A stretch of 64,000 bases of DNA from Pseudomonas siliginis. Lineage in GTDB: Bacteria; Pseudomonadota; Gammaproteobacteria; Pseudomonadales; Pseudomonadaceae. The notes under the pieces were generated by a model that saw only the letters and a list, made by a program, of their open reading frames with translations, searched no databases and had not been told where the DNA came from. The position numbers and the translations under genes were made by a program. Positions 1 to 8,824 of the stretch are shown piece after piece. Where the stretch lies: positions 298,639 to 362,638 of the forward strand of contig NZ_JAHSTW010000007.1 in assembly GCF_019145195.1 (NCBI RefSeq). Direction: 5' to 3'. Each line of letters begins with the position of its first letter. Within the stretch, counting starts at the first letter, position 1.

Positions 1-494
1 TATTCCGGCTGATCATAGAACGGCTGCAGGATCGACAACTGCACATCGAGCTTCTTCTCGCGCAGCACGCGCCGGGCTTCTTCAATCACGGTGGTCGTGG
101 TGCTGTCGGCGAACTGCGGGTACAGCGGCGCCAGCGTGATCTTCTTATGTCCCGCTTTGACCAGACGCAGCAGACAGGTCTCGATCGACGGCTCGCCATA
201 GCGCATTGCCAGATCCACCGGGCCGTGTTTCCAAGTCCGGGTCATCTGCTCCTGCAAGCGGCGGCTGAGCACCACCAGCGGCGAACCCTCCTCCCACCAG
301 ATCGAGGCATAGGCGTGTGCCGATTGCTCGGGACGCTTGATCAGGATCAGCGATACCAGCAGCCGCCGCAGCGGCCATGGCAGGTCGATCACGTAGGGGT
401 CCATCAGAAATTGATTGAGGTAGCTGCGCACATCGGCCACCGAGGTGGAGGCCGGAGAGCCCAGGTTGACCAGAAGCAAAGCGTGATCGGTCAT
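1..494 (-). CDS. hemH: Ferrochelatase, 5' part only
   Basis: Inserts ferrous iron into protoporphyrin IX, the last step of heme synthesis. The minus-strand reading frame opens at 494 with MTDHALLLVNLGSPAST, the ferrochelatase N-terminus, and runs without a stop through WWEEGSPLVVLSRRLQ and LAPLYPQFADSTT, all family landmarks. About 164 codons are present; the C-terminal half with the catalytic His/Glu continues beyond the left edge. An AGGA ribosome site sits ten bases before the ATG. The epimerase gene ends 13 bases upstream on the same strand, so the two are probably co-transcribed. Confidence 0.93.
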   Translation of the reverse strand, partial: MTDHALLLVNLGSPASTSVADVRSYLNQFLMDPYVIDLPWPLRRLLVSLILIKRPEQSAHAYASIWWEEGSPLVVLSRRLQEQMTRTWKHGPVDLAMRYGEPSIETCLLRLVKAGHKKITLAPLYPQFADSTTTTVIEEARRVLREKKLDVQLSILQPFYDQPE

Positions 495-507
495 GCAACG
501 TCCTATT

Positions 508-1410
508 TCAGAGGCGGCTGGAGAGGTCATCCAGAGCCGCGCGTAAATCCGTAAAGCGGAAGCTGAACCCCGCTTCCACCAGGCGTGCCGGCGTCGCACG
601 CTGGCCGCCGAGCAATAACAGTGACAGCTCGCCGAGCATGACCTTTAGCGCCAGGGTCGGCATCGGCATGAACGCCGGGCGGTGCAACACACTGCCCAGG
701 GTCTTGGCAAATTCGCGGTTGCGCACAGGTTTCGGCGCGCAGGCATTATAAGGACCGCTGGCCTGATTCCGGTGCAGAAGAAAATCAATCAGGGCGATTT
801 GATCGTCGATGTGAATCCACGGCATCCACTGTCGACCATTGCCCAAAGGCCCGCCCAGCCCGAGCTTGAACGGCAGCAACAGCCGCGACAAAAAGCCGCC
901 CTCAGCCGACAGCACCAGACCGGTTCGCACCAGCACCACGCGGATGCCGAGGTTCTCGGCACGCAGCGCGGTTTCTTCCCAGGCGATGCACAACTGACTG
1001 GCGAAGTCGTCGATGCCGGGCGGTGATTCTTCAGTCAACTCGCGTTCGCCACCGTCGCCGTACCAGCCGATCGCCGAGCCGGAAATCAGCAGCGACGGTT
1101 TCTGCACACGAGTTTCCAGCCACGCCAGCAGCGTTTCCGTCAGCGTGATGCGGCTGCTCCACAGCAACGCCTTGCGACGATGGGTCCAGGGGCGATCGGC
1201 AATCGGTGCACCAGCAAGATTGACGATCGCATCCAGCGGCTCTTCGCCGAGGTCCTCCAGACGGGCAATCCCGCGCACTTGCGCGCCGCAGATCTGCGCG
1301 ACTTTTTCCGCGCGGCGACTCCACACCGTCAGCCGATGGCCCTGCTCCAGCCAGTGCCGGCAGAGCTGACGTCCGATCAAACCAGTACCGCCGGTCAGCA
1401 ATATGTGCAT
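508..1410 (-). CDS. TIGR01777 family NAD(P)-dependent epimerase (YfcH-like)
   Basis: A 300-residue extended short-chain dehydrogenase/epimerase. The N-terminal dinucleotide-binding motif GGTGLIG is at residues 7-13, followed by WSRR; the motif SGSAIGWYGDGGE near the middle and the Trp-containing C-terminal DUF1731 region (LGGQRATPARLVEAGF) are typical of the YfcH/SDR39U1 family. Substrate is unknown for the family. It lies directly upstream of hemH on the same strand, an arrangement common in pseudomonads, and its promoter should lie in 1411-1607, divergent from the renalase-like gene. Confidence 0.88.
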   Translation of the reverse strand: MHILLTGGTGLIGRQLCRHWLEQGHRLTVWSRRAEKVAQICGAQVRGIARLEDLGEEPLDAIVNLAGAPIADRPWTHRRKALLWSSRITLTETLLAWLETRVQKPSLLISGSAIGWYGDGGERELTEESPPGIDDFASQLCIAWEETALRAENLGIRVVLVRTGLVLSAEGGFLSRLLLPFKLGLGGPLGNGRQWMPWIHIDDQIALIDFLLHRNQASGPYNACAPKPVRNREFAKTLGSVLHRPAFMPMPTLALKVMLGELSLLLLGGQRATPARLVEAGFSFRFTDLRAALDDLSSRL

Positions 1411-1553
1411 GACATCTTCCTCGCGTGGCGTTTAACCCGGATCACTAGTCTATTTTTATAGGCAGGGATCTTTTCGATCGGGCAGGCTCTATGGTTTAAC
1501 AATAGGCCAAGCTGTCAGAACGAGAACGCTAGAAGTTATACCAAAAAACAGAA

Positions 1554-1588
1554 TTGTACAGGTTTGATCGACGGCGTAGTCTGTACAG
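1554..1588 (+). promoter_or_regulatory. Paired TGTACA operator candidate upstream of renalase-like gene
   Basis: TTGTACAG at 1554-1561 and CTGTACAG at 1581-1588, 27 bases apart, end 19 bases before the start codon of the flavoprotein gene. The same palindromic word occurs several times upstream of the operon that encodes the LitR-type MerR regulator. MerR/LitR/CarH regulators bind tandem ACA-containing half sites, so this is a plausible target; that link is inference. Confidence 0.5.
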
Positions 1589-1607
1589 AAAGGTAAACGA
1601 GGCCCCT

Positions 1608-2594
1608 ATGACTGTACCTATCGCAATCATCGGCACCGGCATCGCCGGGCTCTCCGCCGCCCAGGCTCTGACAGAGACCGGGCATACCGTTCAACTGTTC
1701 GATAAAAGCCGCGGCAGCGGCGGGCGCATGTCGAGCAAGCGCAGCGACGCCGGCTCGCTGGACTTGGGCGCTCAATATTTCACCGCGCGTGACCGGCGCT
1801 TCGTCACCGAAGTGCAGCGCTGGCAGAGCCGGGGCTGGGCCGCCGAGTGGGCGCCGCAGCTGTACACCTTCCAGGGCGGCCAACTGAACATGTCGCCGGA
1901 CGAGCAGACCCGCTGGGTCGGCACGCCGCGCATGAGCGCCATCACCCGTGGCCTGCTAGATGGCCTGGACGTGCAGTTTGCCTGCCGCATCACCGAGGTC
2001 TATCGCGGTGAAGAACACTGGCATCTGCAGGACGCCGATGGCTGCACCCACGGCCCCTTCAGCCATGTGGTGATCGCCACACCGGCACCGCAAGCCACCG
2101 CGTTGCTCGCCGCCGCGCCGAAACTTGCCGGCGTCGCTGCCGGGGTGAAGATGGAGCCGACCTGGGCCGTCGCTCTCGCCTTCGAAGCCCCGCTGGATAC
2201 GCCAATCGAAGGCTGCTTCGTACAGGACAGCCCGCTCGACTGGCTGGCGCGCAACCGCAGCAAACCCGGGCGCGACAGCACTCTCGACACGTGGGTGCTG
2301 CATGCAACCAGCGCCTGGAGCCGGCAACACATCGACCTCTCCAAGGAAGCAGTAATCGAACATCTGCACGGTGCGTTCGCCGAACTGCTGCACAGCGCCA
2401 TGCCTGCGCCGACCTTCAGCCTCGCTCACCGCTGGCTCTACGCCCGCCCCGCCACTGGCCATGAATGGACCACACTTGCCGATGTTGATCTGGGCTTGTA
2501 CGCCTGTGGCGACTGGTGCCTGTCGGGCCGCGTTGAAGGCGCTTGGCTGAGCGGTCAGGAGGCTGCACGTCGCTTGCACGAACACCTGCAATGA
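1608..2594 (+). CDS. Renalase-like FAD/NAD(P)-dependent oxidoreductase
   Basis: A 328-residue flavoprotein with the Rossmann motif GTGIAGLSAAQAL at residues 8-20, the second FAD-contact motif DKSRGSGGRM, GAQYFTARDRRF, and the C-terminal FAD motif CGDWCLSGRVEGAW. Length and motifs agree with bacterial renalases of Pseudomonas, which oxidise inactive dihydro isomers of NAD(P)H back to NAD(P)+ and pass electrons to oxygen; this assignment is by family resemblance. An in-frame upstream start at 1554 is possible, but the ATG at 1608, just after GAGGCCCC, gives the conserved N-terminus MTVPIAIIG. It is coupled to the next small gene by a 4-base overlap and preceded by TGTACA boxes. Confidence 0.8.
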   Translation: MTVPIAIIGTGIAGLSAAQALTETGHTVQLFDKSRGSGGRMSSKRSDAGSLDLGAQYFTARDRRFVTEVQRWQSRGWAAEWAPQLYTFQGGQLNMSPDEQTRWVGTPRMSAITRGLLDGLDVQFACRITEVYRGEEHWHLQDADGCTHGPFSHVVIATPAPQATALLAAAPKLAGVAAGVKMEPTWAVALAFEAPLDTPIEGCFVQDSPLDWLARNRSKPGRDSTLDTWVLHATSAWSRQHIDLSKEAVIEHLHGAFAELLHSAMPAPTFSLAHRWLYARPATGHEWTTLADVDLGLYACGDWCLSGRVEGAWLSGQEAARRLHEHLQ

Positions 2595-2806
2595 ATCGCA
2601 TCAATCCGCGTAAATTGCTGCTGTCGAAGTGGACAGCAGCCCACCCGCAAAATCGCGAAAAACATTTTCTGGTCACCGAACTGATCCGCGACGAGGAAGG
2701 CACGGTGCTGGAAGTTGAATTGCAGGCGGTGCTGACCCAGCGTAGCGAGCGACTGGATTGGCAGGTGCTGAAAGACAGCGAGCACTGGTTACTCGGCTGG
2801 AAATAG
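2591..2806 (+). CDS. TIGR02450 family small Trp-rich protein
   Basis: A 71-residue protein beginning MNRINPRKLLLSKWTAAHP and ending HWLLGWK, the pattern of the small tryptophan-rich TIGR02450/DUF2389 family often found near photobiology and flavoprotein genes. The start ATG overlaps the stop of the upstream flavoprotein gene (ATGA), so translation is coupled; the longer in-frame extension to 2543 would run inside that gene and is not needed. No function is established. Confidence 0.75.
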   Translation: MNRINPRKLLLSKWTAAHPQNREKHFLVTELIRDEEGTVLEVELQAVLTQRSERLDWQVLKDSEHWLLGWK

Positions 2807-2815
2807 ATTTCCCTT

Positions 2816-2904
2816 GTGGGAGCGAGCCTGCTCGCGATAGCGCTGTATCAGATGCGAATTCCTTTACTGACCCACCGCTTTCGCGAGCCGGCTCGCTCCC
2901 ACAG
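2816..2904. repeat. REP pair (BIME/REPIN-like)
   Basis: GTGGGAGCGAGCCTGCTCGC at 2816-2835 and its inverted counterpart ending GGCTCGCTCCCAC at 2902, separated by about 43 bases. Each half forms its own hairpin (GCGAGC/GCTCGC), and the two halves are inverted relative to each other. One of seven loci of this family in the window. Confidence 0.9.
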
Positions 2905-2913
2905 ATTCAGCTC

Positions 2914-3001
2914 CGTACAAAAATCTTATACAAATCATTTGACTTGTACATCCATCGATCTATGCTGAGGAAAAGTTGTACAGCGATAACTCTCTGTACA
3001 G
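2914..3001 (+). promoter_or_regulatory. Multi-site TGTACA operator upstream of the photolyase operon
   Basis: TTGTACA at 2944-2950, TTGTACAG at 2976-2983 and CTGTACAG at 2994-3001, plus degenerate copies CGTACAA at 2914-2920 and TTATACAA near 2926. The region lies between the REP pair and the ATG at 3021 and so should contain the operon promoter. The operon encodes a LitR-type MerR protein, so autoregulation is likely. The sites are seen directly; the identity of the binding protein is inferred. Confidence 0.55.
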
Positions 3002-3020
3002 GTATAGATACGAGGTGCCC

Positions 3021-3983
3021 ATGTCTACTGCTTCCCTGTCCAAGCCGAAGATCGCCATCAGCGCCTGCCTGTTGGGCGAAGAAGTGCGCTACAACGGTGG
3101 GCACAAGGAATCGCGGCTGTGCAGCCGTACCCTCACCGAATATTTCGACTTCGTCCCGCTGTGCCCGGAAGTCGCCATCGGCATGGGCATTCCCCGTGAG
3201 CCGATCCGGCTGGTCGGCGACCCTGAACAACCCGAGGCCGTCGGCACCGTCGACCGCACCATCAACGTCACCAGGCCGCTGGCCGAGTACGGCGAGAAAA
3301 TGGCCGCCGAGTTGCAGGACCTGTCCGGCTACATCTTCATGCAGCAGTCGCCCTCCTGCGGGCTGGAACGGGTCAAGGTCTATCACGACAACGGCGCGCC
3401 AGTGAACGGTGGCGGACGCGGGATCTATGCGCAGGCATTCTGTGCACAGCATCCGGATCTGCCGGTGGAAGAAGCCGGGCGCCTCAACGATCCGGTGCTG
3501 CGGGAAAACTTCATCACCCGCGTCCTGGCCTACAGCGCCTGGCAGCAAGTGCTCGCCGAGGGCCTGAGCCGCCGCGCCCTTACCGAGTTCCATTCGCGCT
3601 ACAAGTACCTGCTGATGGCGCACAACCCGCTGCAATACAAAAACCTCGGCAAGATGCTCGGCAACATGGCCGACAGCGATCCCGCCGAACTCGGCCCGCG
3701 CTATTTCAGCGAGCTGATGGCCGCGCTGAAGAAATGCGCCACTCGCGGCACCCACTGCAACGTGCTGCTGCACCTCAGCGGTTATTTGAAACAATCGCTG
3801 AGCGCCGAAGACAAACAGGAAATGCAGCAGATCATCGGCCAGTACCGCCAGGGCATCGTGCCGCTGGTGGTGCCGTTGACGCTGCTCAAACACCATTTTC
3901 GACTCCATCCGGACCCGTACATCGCGCAGCAGGTTTACCTGCAGCCGCATCCGGAAAACCTCAGTCTGCGAAACGCGATCTAA
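3021..3983 (+). CDS. TudS/DUF523 and DUF1722 fusion protein (YbgA-like)
   Basis: A 320-residue two-domain protein. Residues about 9-155 are DUF523, the family of the thiouracil desulfidase TudS; three cysteines at positions 16 (ISAC), 48 (PLCPE) and 113 (SPSCG) match the expected iron-sulfur ligand positions. Residues about 190-310 are DUF1722 (YbgA). In E. coli ybgA sits next to the photolyase gene, as here. The start ATG at 3021 follows a GAGGT ribosome site. First gene of the long operon; its stop overlaps the start of the regulator gene (TAATG). Biochemical role is unproven. Confidence 0.85.
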   Translation: MSTASLSKPKIAISACLLGEEVRYNGGHKESRLCSRTLTEYFDFVPLCPEVAIGMGIPREPIRLVGDPEQPEAVGTVDRTINVTRPLAEYGEKMAAELQDLSGYIFMQQSPSCGLERVKVYHDNGAPVNGGGRGIYAQAFCAQHPDLPVEEAGRLNDPVLRENFITRVLAYSAWQQVLAEGLSRRALTEFHSRYKYLLMAHNPLQYKNLGKMLGNMADSDPAELGPRYFSELMAALKKCATRGTHCNVLLHLSGYLKQSLSAEDKQEMQQIIGQYRQGIVPLVVPLTLLKHHFRLHPDPYIAQQVYLQPHPENLSLRNAI

Positions 3984-4924
3984 TGAACGATAAAACCGAC
4001 AGCAGCGCCCGGGAAGACCTCGGCGCCGACTTCAAGAAAGCCCTCGACGAGGGCTGGTTGCCGATTCGCGAAGTCGCGCGGCAGACCGGCGTCAACGCCA
4101 TCACCCTGCGCGCGTGGGAACGTCGCTACGGGCTGGTGGTGCCACAGCGCACGCCCAAGGGCCATCGGCTGTATAGCGCTGAACATGTGCAGCGAATCAT
4201 GGCCATCCTTACCTGGCTCAACCGTGGCGTTGCGGTCAGTCAGGTCAAGCCTCTGCTCGACGCGCCGCAGGCCTTCACGGAAACCGTGGAAAACGATTGG
4301 CAGCGTCTGCATCAGACGTTGCTGTCGGCGGTCACCGCGCTCAATGAGCGGGCGCTGGATGACAGCGTCAATCAGGCCATCGCCTTGTATCCGCCACGGA
4401 CGTTGTGTGAGCAATTGCTGATGCCGCTGCTGGCCGAGCTCGAACAGCGCTGGCAGGGCCAGTTCGGCACACAGATGGAACGGACGTTTTTCTTTTCCTG
4501 GTTGCGCAGCAAATTCGGTGCACGCATCTACCATAACAACCGCCAGCTGCATTCGGCGCCGCTGTTGTTGATCAATCATTCCGACCTGCCGCTGGAGCCG
4601 CATCTGTGGCTGTGCGCATGGCTGATCAGCAGTGCCGATTGCCCGGTGCAAGTGTTCGACTGGCCACTGCCCGCCGGTGAACTGGCGCTGACCGTCGAGC
4701 ATCTGCAAGCCCGTGGCGTGCTGCTGTATTCGAGCAAAGCCATGCAACTGGCGCAGTTGCCAAAGCTGTTGGCGAACGTCAATTGCCCGACCGTGATTGC
4801 CGGCCCCGCGGTGCACATCCACCACGACGAGTTGTCCGCACGCAGCGCCCAGACTGCCGGTCTGTTCCTGGCTGAAGATCCGCTTGCCGCACACCAGGCG
4901 CTGCTCGAGCGCGGATTGATTTGA
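3983..4924 (+). CDS. MerR-family regulator, class II LitR type
   Basis: A 313-residue regulator. The N-terminal MerR winged helix spans residues 26-70 (PIREVARQTG, LRAWERRYG, PKGHRLYS). The remainder resembles the B12-binding module of CarH/LitR, but the hallmark W-x9-EH reads W157-x9-R167-T168, and no DxHxxG cobalamin motif is visible. It therefore fits class II LitR proteins, which do not bind adenosylcobalamin and need a separate light sensor. In P. putida, class II LitR regulators are reported to control light-inducible genes including phrB. Overlaps the preceding gene and lies 16 bases before phrB. Confidence 0.85.
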   Translation: MNDKTDSSAREDLGADFKKALDEGWLPIREVARQTGVNAITLRAWERRYGLVVPQRTPKGHRLYSAEHVQRIMAILTWLNRGVAVSQVKPLLDAPQAFTETVENDWQRLHQTLLSAVTALNERALDDSVNQAIALYPPRTLCEQLLMPLLAELEQRWQGQFGTQMERTFFFSWLRSKFGARIYHNNRQLHSAPLLLINHSDLPLEPHLWLCAWLISSADCPVQVFDWPLPAGELALTVEHLQARGVLLYSSKAMQLAQLPKLLANVNCPTVIAGPAVHIHHDELSARSAQTAGLFLAEDPLAAHQALLERGLI

Positions 4925-4940
4925 TGATGGGTTTAATCAC

Positions 4941-6386
4941 ATGCAACTGATCTGGCTGCGCAGCGACTTGCGCCAACATGACAACACTGCCCTCGCGGCC
5001 GCCGCAGCGCGCGGCCCGACCGTGGCGGTGTATCTGTTGAGTCCGCAGCAATGGCTGGAGCACGACGATGCGCCGTGCAAAGTGGATTTCTGGCTGCGCA
5101 ATTTGCGCGAACTGAGCCAGAGCCTCGGCGCGCTGAACATCCCGTTGTTGATTCGCAGCGCACCGCACTGGGATCAGGCACCGGCAGAACTGCTCAAGCT
5201 GTGCCGGCAATTGAAGATCGAGGCGGTGCACGTCAACGAGGAATACGGCGTTCACGAAAGCCGCCGCGATGAAGCCGTGGCCGAAACGTTGCGAGCCGAG
5301 GGCATCGAATTCCACAGCTATCTGGATCAATTGCTGTTCAAACCCGGCACGATCCTGACCAAGACCGGCACCTATTTCCAGGTGTTCAGTCAGTTCCGCA
5401 AGGTCTGCTACGAACGCCTGCACCGCTCGATGCCGGCATTGATCAAAGCACCGGGCAAACAGGCCGCGCTGGATATCGAAAGTGACGCAATTCCCGAGGC
5501 GGTCAAAGGCTTCGCCACGCCAAGCGAATCCCTGCGCGCCTTGTGGCCGGCCGGCGAGCAAGAAGCGCGGCGCCGCCTCGACACCTTCACCGACGCGCAG
5601 ATCGACTACTACCGCAGCGAACGCGACTTCCCGGCCAAACCCGGCACCAGCCAATTGTCGGCGTACCTCGCCGCCGGGGTGATCTCGCCACGCCAGTGCC
5701 TGCACGCTGCACTGCAAAGCAATCAGGGCGAGTTCGAAAGCGGCAAGGTCGGCGCGGTGACCTGGATCAACGAGCTGCTGTGGCGCGAGTTCTATAAACA
5801 CATTCTGGTCGGCTATCCACGCGTCTCCCGGCATCGCGCCTTCCGCCCGGAAACCGAGGCGCTGGCCTGGCGCGATGCGCCGGAAGAACTCAAGGCCTGG
5901 CAGGAGGCACGCACCGGGCTGCCGATCATCGACGCGGCGATGCGCCAATTGCTCGAAACCGGCTGGATGCACAATCGCCTGCGCATGGTCGTGGCGATGT
6001 TCCTGACCAAAAACCTGCTGATCGACTGGCGCGAGGGCGAACGCTTTTTCATGCGCCACCTGATCGACGGCGACCTGGCGGCCAACAACGGTGGCTGGCA
6101 GTGGAGCTCATCGACCGGCACCGACTCGGCGCCCTACTTCCGTATTTTCAACCCGCTGAGCCAGTCGGAAAAATTCGATGCCGAAGGCGTGTTCATCAAG
6201 CACTGGTTGCCGGAACTGGCCGGGCTCAACAAGAAGGAAGTGCACAATCCGGCGGCAGCCGGAGGGCTGTTCGGCGTGGCCGGTTATCCGGCGCCGATCG
6301 TCAATCTCAGCACTTCACGCGAGCGTGCGCTGACGGCGTTCAAGAACCTGCCGTCGCGCCAGCCTGTGGGCGGCAGCGATGAGTGA
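4941..6386 (+). CDS. phrB: Deoxyribodipyrimidine photolyase
   Basis: Light-driven FADH-dependent repair of cyclobutane pyrimidine dimers. The 481-residue protein starts MQLIWLRSDLRQHDN, the photolyase N-terminal antenna domain, and its C-terminal FAD-binding domain contains WREFYKHILVGYP, GLPIIDAAMRQL, GWMHNRLRM and NNGGWQWSSSTGTDSAPYFR, all hallmarks of class I CPD photolyases. Length is normal. The regulator gene ends 16 bases upstream and the SnoaL-like gene starts inside its last codons, so it lies in the middle of the TGTACA-preceded operon. Confidence 0.95.
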   Translation: MQLIWLRSDLRQHDNTALAAAAARGPTVAVYLLSPQQWLEHDDAPCKVDFWLRNLRELSQSLGALNIPLLIRSAPHWDQAPAELLKLCRQLKIEAVHVNEEYGVHESRRDEAVAETLRAEGIEFHSYLDQLLFKPGTILTKTGTYFQVFSQFRKVCYERLHRSMPALIKAPGKQAALDIESDAIPEAVKGFATPSESLRALWPAGEQEARRRLDTFTDAQIDYYRSERDFPAKPGTSQLSAYLAAGVISPRQCLHAALQSNQGEFESGKVGAVTWINELLWREFYKHILVGYPRVSRHRAFRPETEALAWRDAPEELKAWQEARTGLPIIDAAMRQLLETGWMHNRLRMVVAMFLTKNLLIDWREGERFFMRHLIDGDLAANNGGWQWSSSTGTDSAPYFRIFNPLSQSEKFDAEGVFIKHWLPELAGLNKKEVHNPAAAGGLFGVAGYPAPIVNLSTSRERALTAFKNLPSRQPVGGSDE

Positions 6387-6801
6387 ATTCCTGCGCAGCT
6401 TCGCCCGCGAGTTTTGCGGGTTGAACAGAGACAACCTGTATCGCCTCGGCGAGCTGTACAGCGACGACATTCATTTCACCGATCCGCTGCACGAAGTTCA
6501 GGGCCTGGCGCAACTGCAGGATTACTTCAGCGAGCTGTACGCCAACGTCAGCGATCTGCGTTTCGATTTTCATGGTTTCGACCAGATCCGCGAAGGTGAG
6601 GGTTACCTGCGCTGGGTCATGAGTTATCGCCATCCGCGTCTGGCCAACGGGCGGGAAATCAGAGTAGGTGGCTGTTCGCACCTGCTCTGGCGCGACAAGG
6701 TTTATCGCCATCGGGATTATTTCGATGCCGGGGCGCTGCTGTATGAACACTTGCCAATATTGGGCCGGGTGATTGCCTGGCTGAAAAGGAGAATGGGATG
6801 A
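6379..6801 (+). CDS. SnoaL/NTF2-like protein
   Basis: A 140-residue protein with the cone-shaped NTF2/SnoaL fold pattern: LYRLGELYSDDIHFTDPLHEVQGLAQLQDYFSELY in pieces at the N-terminus and a C-terminal beta-rich half. This family accompanies short-chain dehydrogenase/amine oxidase/methyltransferase clusters in many proteobacteria. Overlaps phrB by 8 bases and the next gene by 4, so it is translationally coupled at both ends. Exact function unknown. Confidence 0.75.
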   Translation: MSEFLRSFAREFCGLNRDNLYRLGELYSDDIHFTDPLHEVQGLAQLQDYFSELYANVSDLRFDFHGFDQIREGEGYLRWVMSYRHPRLANGREIRVGGCSHLLWRDKVYRHRDYFDAGALLYEHLPILGRVIAWLKRRMG

Positions 6802-7580
6802 GTCGTACACCTCCACGGCGGTATTGGTTGACCGGCGCCAGCAGTGGCATCGGTGCAGCCTTGTGTGAGGACATTCTGAAAAGCGGCGCACACCTGGCGG
6901 TCAGCTCGCGCTCGGCCGCGCCGCTCAAGGTTTTGTCCCAGCGCTACCCGGGCCAGGTGCTGGTGGTGCCCGGCGATCTGACCAACAGTCAGACCGTGCG
7001 CGAAATCGGTGAGCAGATCACCGAGGCCTGGGGTTCGCTGGACAGCGTGATTCTCAACGCCGGCACCTGTGAATATGTCGACGCGCGCCAGTTCGACTCG
7101 TCGATCATCGAGCACGTAGTGCGCACCAATCTGCTCGCCAGCAGCTATTGCATCGAAGCCGCCCTGCCGCTGTTGCGCAAAGGCACCGCGCCGCACCTGG
7201 TCGGCATGGCCAGCTCGGTAACTTACCTGCCGCTGCCACGGGCCGAAGCCTACGGCGCATCGAAGGCCGGGCTGCGTTACCTGTTCGAGTCGCTGCGCAT
7301 CGATCTGGCGGATGAAGGCATTGAAGTCACCATCATCAGCCCGGGTTTTGTCGAAACGCCGCTGACCGAAAGGAACGATTTCCCGATGCCGCTGAGCTGG
7401 CCTGCGGATAAAGCGGCGCGGCACATCTTCGCCAAACTCAAGGACCGTCCGCTGGAAATTGCCTTTCCGGGACTGTTCATGGCCGCGCTGTGGCCGCTGT
7501 CGAAACTGCCCGCCCGCGCGCAATTGGCGATCGGCAAACGCATGGTGCGCAAGAACCCACCGCAGCGGGACCCGATATGA
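6798..7580 (+). CDS. Short-chain dehydrogenase/reductase
   Basis: A 260-residue classical SDR. The cofactor motif TGASSGIG is at residues 13-20, NAG near 90, the catalytic serine in MASSVTYLP and the YGASK active-site pair near residue 152. A C-terminal region rich in basic residues ends at the 4-base overlap with the next gene. In related clusters controlled by the SigmaE-ChrR singlet-oxygen response, an SDR of this type precedes the amine oxidase, DUF1365 and Cfa-like genes; by that analogy it probably acts on membrane lipids or fatty acyl chains. Confidence 0.85.
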   Translation: MSRTPPRRYWLTGASSGIGAALCEDILKSGAHLAVSSRSAAPLKVLSQRYPGQVLVVPGDLTNSQTVREIGEQITEAWGSLDSVILNAGTCEYVDARQFDSSIIEHVVRTNLLASSYCIEAALPLLRKGTAPHLVGMASSVTYLPLPRAEAYGASKAGLRYLFESLRIDLADEGIEVTIISPGFVETPLTERNDFPMPLSWPADKAARHIFAKLKDRPLEIAFPGLFMAALWPLSKLPARAQLAIGKRMVRKNPPQRDPI

Positions 7581-8824
7581 AAATCGCCGTAATTGGCAGC
7601 GGTATCGCCGGGCTCACCTGCGCCTACCTGCTGAACCGCCGCCACGACATCACCGTGTTCGAAGCGAGTGACTGGGTCGGCGGCCATACCCACACCGTAC
7701 CGGTCAGCGTGGCCGGGCAATCGTTCGCCATCGATACCGGTTTCATCGTGTTCAACGACTGGACCTACCCGAACTTCATTCGCTTGCTCAACCAGCTCGG
7801 CGTGGCGTTCAAGCCGACCGAAATGAGCTTTTCCGTAACCGACCCGGACACTGGCGTGGAGTACAACGGCAACAACCTCAACAGCCTGTTCGCCCAGCGC
7901 AGCAATCTGTTGTCGCCGGGGTTCTGGGGCATGCTGCGCGACATTCTGCGCTTCAACAAAGAAGCCCAGCGCGACCTGATCGAACTGCGCATCGCCGCCG
8001 ATACCACGCTCGATGATTACCTCAAGGCCGGCGGCTACGGCGAGCGCTTCATCCTGCACTACATCGTGCCGATGGGCGCGGCGATCTGGTCGATGCCAAT
8101 GGCGGAAATGCTCAATTTCCCGCTGCAATTCTTCCTGCGTTTTTTCAAGAATCATGGCCTGTTGTCGGTCAGTGATCGGCCGCAGTGGCAGGTCATCGAA
8201 GGCGGTTCCAGTGCGTATATCGCGCCGCTGACCGCTTCGTTCAGCGACAGGATTCGCCTGAACTGCCCGGTCAGCCGCGTCGAGCGCAACCAGCACGGCG
8301 TAGTTATCCACAGCCCGGCCGGCCTCGAACATTTCGACAAAGTGGTGTTCGCCTGTCACAGCGATCAGGCGCTGAACCTGCTGGCCAACCCGAGCGACGC
8401 CGAGCGCTCGATTCTCGGCGCCCTGCTCTACGCAGACAACGATGTCGTGCTGCACACCGACACGCGCCTGCTGCCGACGCGCAAACTGGCCTGGGCCAGC
8501 TGGAATTATCGCCTTGGCGGCGCCGGCCATACGCGCGCGGCGGTCACCTACAACATGAACATCCTGCAGGGCATCGAAAGCGACACTACGTTCTGCGTCA
8601 GCCTCAACCAGACCGCCGGCATCAGCCCGGACAAGGTACTGGCCCGCTACACCTACGCTCACCCGCAATACACCTTGGCCGCCGCAGCCGCGCAAAACCG
8701 ATGGGGCGAACTCGATGGCGAGCAGCACACACATTATTGCGGCGCCTACTGGGCCAACGGCTTTCATGAAGACGGCGTGGTCAGCGGTTTGCGCGTGGCC
8801 GCTGCGTTCGGTGAAACCCTGTGA
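7577..8824 (+). CDS. FAD-dependent amine oxidase family protein
   Basis: A 415-residue flavoprotein starting MKIAVIGSGIAGLTCAYLLN, with the ADP-binding motif at residues 7-14 and FEASDWVGGHTHT after it. This is the NAD/FAD-binding 'amine oxidase' type found with DUF1365 and Cfa genes, and the family may oxidise lipid chains rather than amines. The ATG at 7577 overlaps the SDR stop; a longer frame upstream lies within the SDR gene and is rejected. The last codons overlap the GTG start of the next gene. Confidence 0.85.
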   Translation: MKIAVIGSGIAGLTCAYLLNRRHDITVFEASDWVGGHTHTVPVSVAGQSFAIDTGFIVFNDWTYPNFIRLLNQLGVAFKPTEMSFSVTDPDTGVEYNGNNLNSLFAQRSNLLSPGFWGMLRDILRFNKEAQRDLIELRIAADTTLDDYLKAGGYGERFILHYIVPMGAAIWSMPMAEMLNFPLQFFLRFFKNHGLLSVSDRPQWQVIEGGSSAYIAPLTASFSDRIRLNCPVSRVERNQHGVVIHSPAGLEHFDKVVFACHSDQALNLLANPSDAERSILGALLYADNDVVLHTDTRLLPTRKLAWASWNYRLGGAGHTRAAVTYNMNILQGIESDTTFCVSLNQTAGISPDKVLARYTYAHPQYTLAAAAAQNRWGELDGEQHTHYCGAYWANGFHEDGVVSGLRVAAAFGETL

